DNA of 64,000 nucleotides from Bacteriovoracaceae bacterium UBA3083 (GTDB taxonomy: Bacteria > Bdellovibrionota > Bacteriovoracia > Bacteriovoracales > Bacteriovoracaceae). The notes beneath the pieces are model-generated. The model did not search any database and was not told the DNA's origin. It saw only the letters and a program-made list of their open reading frames with translations. The stretch covers positions 248,001 through 312,000 of the forward strand of contig DFBJ01000013.1 of assembly GCA_002366565.1 (NCBI GenBank), given 5' to 3'. Shown here piece by piece: positions 59,812 to 64,000 of the stretch. A program made the position numbers and the translations under genes. Position 1 is the first letter of the stretch. Every line of letters begins with the position of its first letter.

Positions 59812-60401
59812 TTCAAGTTATTTTTGCAATATTTTTCGGATTGATTTCAACTCTTCCATTAGGCCCAAGCGGACTATCTATTGTTTCAACCTTTGTAACA
59901 AATGGAACAAAGAAAGGGTTAATTTCTCTAAGTGCTCTCGCCCTTGTAGAGATCATCTATTTAACAATAGCTCTATCTCTTAGAGCTAGAGGAATCTTAT
60001 CTTTATCAAATAACATAGAAGTAATATTCTCATTAATATTTGGACTCTTTTTAATAGCTTTTGGTTCGATTACTTTTAAACAATCTAAAAAGAAAGAATC
60101 AAATGTACCAAAAAAGTTTAAATCTATTTTTGTAATCTCATTGATGAATCCAAGTTTAATAATATCTTATTTGGGATTAATAATTCTAATGGATAAATCT
60201 ACTGGTAGTACTACAAACGGTGCAATAGTACTTGCTTTGTCATTCACACTGCTTTCAACTTCCTGGCTTACTTTATTTGTTTTAGGAAAGTTTGCTCAAA
60301 TTAAACAAACATTTATTAACAATAATATGCATACAATTAAATCCATAATAGGACCAATCTTTGTATTCGTAGGTTTATCAACTTTAGTATCTACTTTTTA
60401 G
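59799..60401 (+). CDS. LysE/RhtB-family exporter
   Basis: A 200-residue inner-membrane protein with about six helices. LysE-type pattern: FAIFFGLISTLPLGPSGLSIV, then TFVTNGTKKGLISLSALALVEIIYL (broken by reading), FSLIFGLFLIAFGSITF, FKSIFVISLMNPSLIISYLGL and two last spans. LysE proteins export amino acids or homoserine-lactone-like molecules. Its start overlaps the GH3 gene end and the C45 gene follows after 8 bases, so it should export the product of the GH3 enzyme or a related amine (inference). Confidence 0.82.
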   Translation: MSVLVQVIFAIFFGLISTLPLGPSGLSIVSTFVTNGTKKGLISLSALALVEIIYLTIALSLRARGILSLSNNIEVIFSLIFGLFLIAFGSITFKQSKKKESNVPKKFKSIFVISLMNPSLIISYLGLIILMDKSTGSTTNGAIVLALSFTLLSTSWLTLFVLGKFAQIKQTFINNNMHTIKSIIGPIFVFVGLSTLVSTF

Positions 60402-60409
60402 AGGAATAT

Positions 60410-62416
60410 ATGAAAAAAATAATATTATTATTATCAATCTTACTAACAACGCAAGCACATGCCACACTGAACTCAAGCTGCTCTCTTCAAAAAACGATAG
60501 GACAACAAAAGCATTACATTTGTGAGATAAATGAAAAGAAAGTTCACTTCTTAGATATTAAAGGGAGTATGTCTGACCTAGCCTATTATCATGGAGCATT
60601 CTTATCTAACGAGATAAAAGATGGAATCATAGAATCTGTCATGACACGAAAAAAAGAATCATTCGATATGCTTAAGTCATCAGAAAGAAAGACATTTGAA
60701 ACAATATTTAAATGTATAAAAAGTCGTTATAAAAGAAGCTTAGAAAAAAGCTTTATCCATGAGCTTGAAAGACTAGCTGATGGAGCAAAGATATCAAGAA
60801 GTAAGGTGATTGAAGCTACGCTAATGATTGAAATGTCCAGTTATATAGATGCACTCAATGTAAAGATGAAACAAAATAAAAAGAAAGCATACTTAGAGTT
60901 AATGTCACAATGTGGATTAAGATTAGCGACTAAGAGCTTCACAGGAATAATCAAAAAAGTTTTAAGGCCTTTAAGTAAATTAAAAATGGGTTGTACAGGA
61001 TTTGTAGCAGGCAATGAATATACAAATAGTAATCAATTTTTACACGGGAGAAATTTCGATACTGGTTTTCTAGGAGTATTTGATAAATATCCAGTAATAC
61101 TAAGACATACTCCAGACAAAGGTTATCCATATATAGGAATTAGTAGCGCAGGTCTCCACTACAGTGGAGGAATCACAGGGGTTAATTCTCAAGGTATTTC
61201 AGTTTCCACTCATGAACTTCGTACAACAAAGGTAAGAACGCTTTATACATCTACCAAACCTAATTCAAACAATCGCAATAATAGAGGTAGAAAAAGAGAC
61301 AAATACGGAATAATTGCACCATACATGGCAAACTTAATTGTTAAAGAAGCTTCTTCTATTGATGAAGCAATTAAACTGATAAAAAAGTATGGACATTTTG
61401 GCGCATGGACATTTCTAGTATCAGATAGCAAAACTAACCAAGCTGCAAGTATTGAGGTATCTGGAAAAATAGTGAAGGTTGCAATGAGAAATGAAGGTTC
61501 ACTCTCACAGGCAAATCACTTCCGTCATCCTGAGACTGCAAAATATAACTTTGAGTACTCTATAAATAAATCGCTTGAATCTAGGGCTCGAATCTCTCAT
61601 GTAGAAAAGAGTTTAGCTGAATCTAAAGGCAATATTGATGCACAATGGGGAATTGACATACTCTCTGGCCATATAGATCACTATCAAGGTGTAAGAAGTT
61701 TTGGACGTACAGTTTCAAAAGTATATACATCAATGAGCCATATTATAGACTCAAAAAATAATGAGTTATGGTTTTCTTTAGGAGAAACATTTCCTACGAA
61801 TTATTCCACTTTTCTAGGAATGAAGTTTAACTTTGAACCAAAGGAAAAGTTTTTTTCATTTTTTGAAAAGAAAAAAGCTCATGAGGATTTTAGAAAATCT
61901 AAACCTTACTTTGAATCTATCTTAAAGAACTATACCCTTGCTTATATGAACGATAGAGACTTTGGTCAAAGTGAAGGTAATCTAATAAAAACTATAAACT
62001 ATCTAGAAGATGTAAATGTAATCTCTACTGAAAACGACTACTTTGATTTTCCATCTGCAATAATGAAAGCAAGATTAAAGCTAAAACTATATTCAAAAAA
62101 ATCAAATAAATTACTACTAGAACAAATTAGAACAAACCTCGAAACGATACGAAAAGATAAATTCTCAACACTTCATATATATGAGCAGTCTCAGGTTTTC
62201 AGAGATTTAGCAATTGTGGAAGACTTAAATGGTAATAGAGAAGTTGCATCAAAACTATTTCAAAAAGCACTAGAAAAGGTCAATCCACTAACTAAGTTAT
62301 TTCCCTCTCACCACTTTCTCTGGGTATATGTAGCAGAGTTAAAAGTCTTTAAAAAAAGAGAATTTACAAAGTACGACCTTAAAAACATTCATTTACACTT
62401 TGCAACTGCAGAATAA
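60410..62416 (+). CDS. Exported C45-type Ntn-hydrolase (acyltransferase/amidohydrolase)
   Basis: A 668-residue secreted protein with a signal peptide (MKKIILLLSILLTTQAHA). The core matches the peptidase C45/acyl-CoA:6-APA acyltransferase family: the autocatalytic Cys is in MGCTGFVAGNE (Cys195), followed by FLHGRNFDTGF, GYPYIGISSAGLHYSGGITGVNSQGISVS (broken by reading) and WTFLVSDSKTNQAASIEVS. Such enzymes process themselves to expose Cys and then cleave or form amide bonds. A C-terminal helical extension of about 200 residues is unusual. It is the last gene of the GH3 operon and is followed by a terminator. Confidence 0.85.
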   Translation: MKKIILLLSILLTTQAHATLNSSCSLQKTIGQQKHYICEINEKKVHFLDIKGSMSDLAYYHGAFLSNEIKDGIIESVMTRKKESFDMLKSSERKTFETIFKCIKSRYKRSLEKSFIHELERLADGAKISRSKVIEATLMIEMSSYIDALNVKMKQNKKKAYLELMSQCGLRLATKSFTGIIKKVLRPLSKLKMGCTGFVAGNEYTNSNQFLHGRNFDTGFLGVFDKYPVILRHTPDKGYPYIGISSAGLHYSGGITGVNSQGISVSTHELRTTKVRTLYTSTKPNSNNRNNRGRKRDKYGIIAPYMANLIVKEASSIDEAIKLIKKYGHFGAWTFLVSDSKTNQAASIEVSGKIVKVAMRNEGSLSQANHFRHPETAKYNFEYSINKSLESRARISHVEKSLAESKGNIDAQWGIDILSGHIDHYQGVRSFGRTVSKVYTSMSHIIDSKNNELWFSLGETFPTNYSTFLGMKFNFEPKEKFFSFFEKKKAHEDFRKSKPYFESILKNYTLAYMNDRDFGQSEGNLIKTINYLEDVNVISTENDYFDFPSAIMKARLKLKLYSKKSNKLLLEQIRTNLETIRKDKFSTLHIYEQSQVFRDLAIVEDLNGNREVASKLFQKALEKVNPLTKLFPSHHFLWVYVAELKVFKKREFTKYDLKNIHLHFATAE

Positions 62417-62428
62417 TTCAAGGGACTT

Positions 62429-62460
62429 AAGCCTAGGTAATAACTAGGCTTTTGTTCTTT
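62429..62460 (+). terminator. Terminator of the GH3-LysE-C45 operon
   Basis: AAGCCTAG (62429-62436) and CTAGGCTT (62444-62451) around a 7-base loop, followed by TTGTTCTTTTTT. It lies 12 bases past the C45 stop and separates the TetR gene as its own unit. Confidence 0.88.
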
Positions 62461-62472
62461 TTTCACACTTGT

Positions 62473-62501
62473 TTGCCCCATTTTCAGATACAGTATATAA
62501 A
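62473..62501 (+). promoter_or_regulatory. Candidate promoter of the TetR-like gene
   Basis: TTGCCC (62473-62478), a 17-base spacer, TATAAA (62496-62501). The expected transcription start falls at or next to ATG 62508, so the message may be leaderless, consistent with the absence of a Shine-Dalgarno. Confidence 0.5.
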
Positions 62502-62507
62502 CTGATT

Positions 62508-63011
62508 ATGAAAGATTTTAGTAAAAAAGAACTCGTATTCTTTAAAATTTGTGACAGTGTACTTTATCATGAAGTAACTAAAGGCCATTTAAAGTGGTCT
62601 CTTTCAGATATATCCAAACAAGCTGATGTTACAAGATCTCTAATCTATTATTACCTCGGTAAAGAAAAAGAAATCATACTACATGAGTCAGTTCTCTTTA
62701 TGTTAGAGCTCTTCTTCAATGTATCAGGAGAAAATAAGCTTGGTGTTAGAAATAGGATGAAAAAAGTTCTAACTCAATTAAAAGAGATTCCACATATTCA
62801 TATGTACTATATTAGCGAAAGAACAAAAGATTCAAAATATGGAAAGCTAATAAGAGAGACAGAAGAAAGTATTACTATATATCTTCAAAAAGAATTAGGT
62901 CTAAAAAAAGTAGATGTCATGAGATTATTGATGCTAAATTTAGGGGCGGTAGCAATGCAGCTCTCCCCTGAAGAAGTAGATGAAATCTATGCTATTGTAC
63001 CTGCTGATTAG
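62508..63011 (+). CDS. TetR-like transcriptional regulator
   Basis: A 167-residue protein. The N-terminal helix-turn-helix is WSLSDISKQADVTRSLIYYYLGKEKEIILHE (broken by reading), matching the TetR pattern in which a YYY/F-x-x-K follows the recognition helix. The rest is helical, ending LMLNLGAVAMQLSPEEVDEI, and should form the ligand pocket. A frame from 62469 is open but ATG 62508 fits the promoter and domain. It follows the GH3 operon on the same strand behind a terminator, so it is probably a separate transcript controlling that operon. Confidence 0.8.
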   Translation: MKDFSKKELVFFKICDSVLYHEVTKGHLKWSLSDISKQADVTRSLIYYYLGKEKEIILHESVLFMLELFFNVSGENKLGVRNRMKKVLTQLKEIPHIHMYYISERTKDSKYGKLIRETEESITIYLQKELGLKKVDVMRLLMLNLGAVAMQLSPEEVDEIYAIVPAD

Positions 63012-63025
63012 TAAAAAAATCATTA

Positions 63026-63568
63026 CTATTCGTTGAGCTCTCTTTTAATTCTATATAAAACATGTTCTTTTAATTTATGACCTTCCTCAACTAAAGGATG
63101 GTCAAAATCTCCACTTAAATCTCGAGACATTCCAATTTTTTCCATAACCTTGATAGATGGTAAATTTAGTTTAGATGTAAAAGAGACAATTTCTTGAAGC
63201 TTAATTTCATCAAAAGCATATTTGATAACGGCTTTTGCTCCTTCAGTAGCATAACCTTTTCCCCAAAACTCTTTTCTAATTCTCCACCCTATCTCTGTAC
63301 ATGGAGTAAAGTGTGTTTCATAGCTTGGTCTTGCAATTCCAATAAAGCCAATAAAGTCACTAGTCCTTTTTACTTCAACAGCGAGAAGTCCTATATCATC
63401 ATTATTGATTCTTTCAATCTCTCTATCAATTAGCTTATTACTAACATCAGCAGAATATGTAGAAGGAAAGAACCTCATAGTTTCTGGATCTAAATTAAGT
63501 TCAGTAAATGATTGCCTATCGGACTCTTTCCATTGCCGTAAAATAAGTCTATCTGTCTCAATGATCAA
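63026..63568 (-). CDS. GNAT acetyltransferase, RimJ/RimL type
   Basis: A 180-residue acetyltransferase of the RimJ-like GNAT group: ETDRLILRQWKESDRQSF at the start, FPSTYS, GFIGIARPSYETHFTP, EIGWRIRKEFWGKGYATEGAKAVI (broken by reading) with the acetyl-CoA loop, and SFTSKLNLPSIKVMEKIGM. Such proteins often acetylate N-terminal residues or small amines. Starts ATG 63568. It lies near the GH3 cassette on the opposite strand, but no link is shown. Confidence 0.9.
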   Translation of the reverse strand: MIIETDRLILRQWKESDRQSFTELNLDPETMRFFPSTYSADVSNKLIDREIERINNDDIGLLAVEVKRTSDFIGFIGIARPSYETHFTPCTEIGWRIRKEFWGKGYATEGAKAVIKYAFDEIKLQEIVSFTSKLNLPSIKVMEKIGMSRDLSGDFDHPLVEEGHKLKEHVLYRIKRELNE

Positions 63569-63621
63569 CTCTTCCCCTTTATTGATTGCTCAATTATTCA
63601 GCTACATTATAGCGATGATGA

Positions 63622-63969
63622 TTAGTCTTCTTTTTGCATCACTTCTTTCAAGTCTTTAGGGATATCCATTCTCTGTAATATACCCACGTTACTTCGACCA
63701 GTATTTCCATTAGGAACAATCCCCAAGGAAGACCCAAAAACACCTAAGGGGATTCGTATAAGCTGTCCTAAGATCTCTCTAAAATCCTTATTCCTTAAAG
63801 AGATCTTAAGCATCCAATAGTGAGATATAGTATGTGAAGTGACACTTCTTTGGCCCAATATATGAGCGCGCTCGAGATGAAAGAATGAATTCTCAAATTG
63901 GTTTAATAAATAGAACTCTTTCGCCTTATTCATCTCAAGTTCAAAGGCCCTCTGCTGAATATTATGCAT
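63622..63969 (-). CDS. DUF3703 family protein
   Basis: A 115-residue protein matching the DUF3703 pattern: AFELEMNKAKEFYLLNQFE, FFHLERAHILGQRSVTSHTISHYWML, DFREILGQLIRIPLGVFGS and GIVPNGNTGRSNVGILQRM. The His residues in HLERAHILGQR and SHTISHYW could bind metal. Function unknown; some members accompany heavy-metal or membrane genes. It starts with ATG 63969 near the window end. Confidence 0.88.
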   Translation of the reverse strand: MHNIQQRAFELEMNKAKEFYLLNQFENSFFHLERAHILGQRSVTSHTISHYWMLKISLRNKDFREILGQLIRIPLGVFGSSLGIVPNGNTGRSNVGILQRMDIPKDLKEVMQKED

Positions 63970-64000
63970 GAAGTAATACTACCATTCTTAGCAATCCCCT

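Noticed and set aside
58279..62416. Horizontal transfer of the GH3 cassette on base composition alone
   Set aside because: Sampled rows are AT-rich (15 and 14 G+C of 60 at 59041 and 60661), but a row near yebC (57061) is equally low, so the signal is not decisive without a computed profile.

Overview
The window is AT-rich, densely packed bacterial DNA with about 76 protein genes and no rRNA, tRNA, CRISPR array or insertion sequence that I can see. The mix of genes is that of a Gram-negative chromosome: lgt, lipoproteins, outer-membrane-barrel and cyclophilin signal peptides, aconitase, seryl-tRNA synthetase, cmoAB, RapA, Dps, and many atypical two-component proteins. Low GC, Gram-negative proteins and a gamma-proteobacterial-looking core with lineage-specific secreted proteins fit a marine Bdellovibrio-like predator (Bacteriovorax/Halobacteriovorax type). 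This placement is inference, not proof.

Layout. 1-748: 3'-truncated cysteine desulfurase. 936-3623: rimB-like, rimK and aspartoacylase-like operon; RimK carries an extra TrkA-C domain. 3735-9780: secreted proteins, dps, a lipoprotein and a fatty-acid desaturase. 9915-14115: aconitase, then an OmpR-type regulator paired with a ChpT-like phosphotransferase. 14228-16309: cmoA-cmoB-DUF454. 16312-24587: methyltransferase, FemAB-like, S51 peptidase, divergent SelO-like protein, srkA, an L,D-transpeptidase-like protein, cyclophilin and a DsbA-family isomerase. 24743-30326: degenerate HD-GYP protein, then (minus strand) a probable operon of ParA-like ATPase, coiled-coil protein, 52-residue membrane protein and RapA. 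30496-37591: MtfA-like fragment, acetyltransferase, an M23 peptidase without a normal start codon, SDR-like protein, REC-DHp protein, serS, small receiver, AI-2E transporter. 37707-46568: lipoprotein, lgt, radical SAM protein, pseudouridine synthase, mgsA, thioredoxin-reductase-like protein, HAD hydrolase and esterase. 46736-48646: REC-PilZ-like, CBS and pseudo-receiver signalling cluster. 48820-51187: M14 carboxypeptidase and a second RimK-like ligase. 51189-57803: YceI-like, SulP transporter, BI-1, two TPM-domain proteins, LemA, GyrI-like and YebC. 58143-63011: a GH3-type amide synthetase, LysE-type exporter and secreted C45-type hydrolase/acyltransferase in one operon, followed by a TetR-like gene. 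63026-63969: acetyltransferase and DUF3703.

The strongest candidate for an undescribed system is the 58143-63011 cassette. An acyl-adenylating amide synthetase, an amino-acid-type exporter and a secreted Ntn-hydrolase lie behind one promoter that is overlaid by two tandem 23-bp dyads. Together they look like a make-export-process route for a small conjugated molecule. Other notable points are two RimK ligase loci that each contain a zinc-carboxypeptidase-fold enzyme, the parA-rapA operon, and several signalling proteins that have lost their catalytic halves.

Gene ends are very tight: at least ten convergent pairs overlap by 4-37 bases. Non-ATG starts are common (TTG or GTG with well-placed Shine-Dalgarno sequences), so several starts given here are shorter than the longest reading frame.
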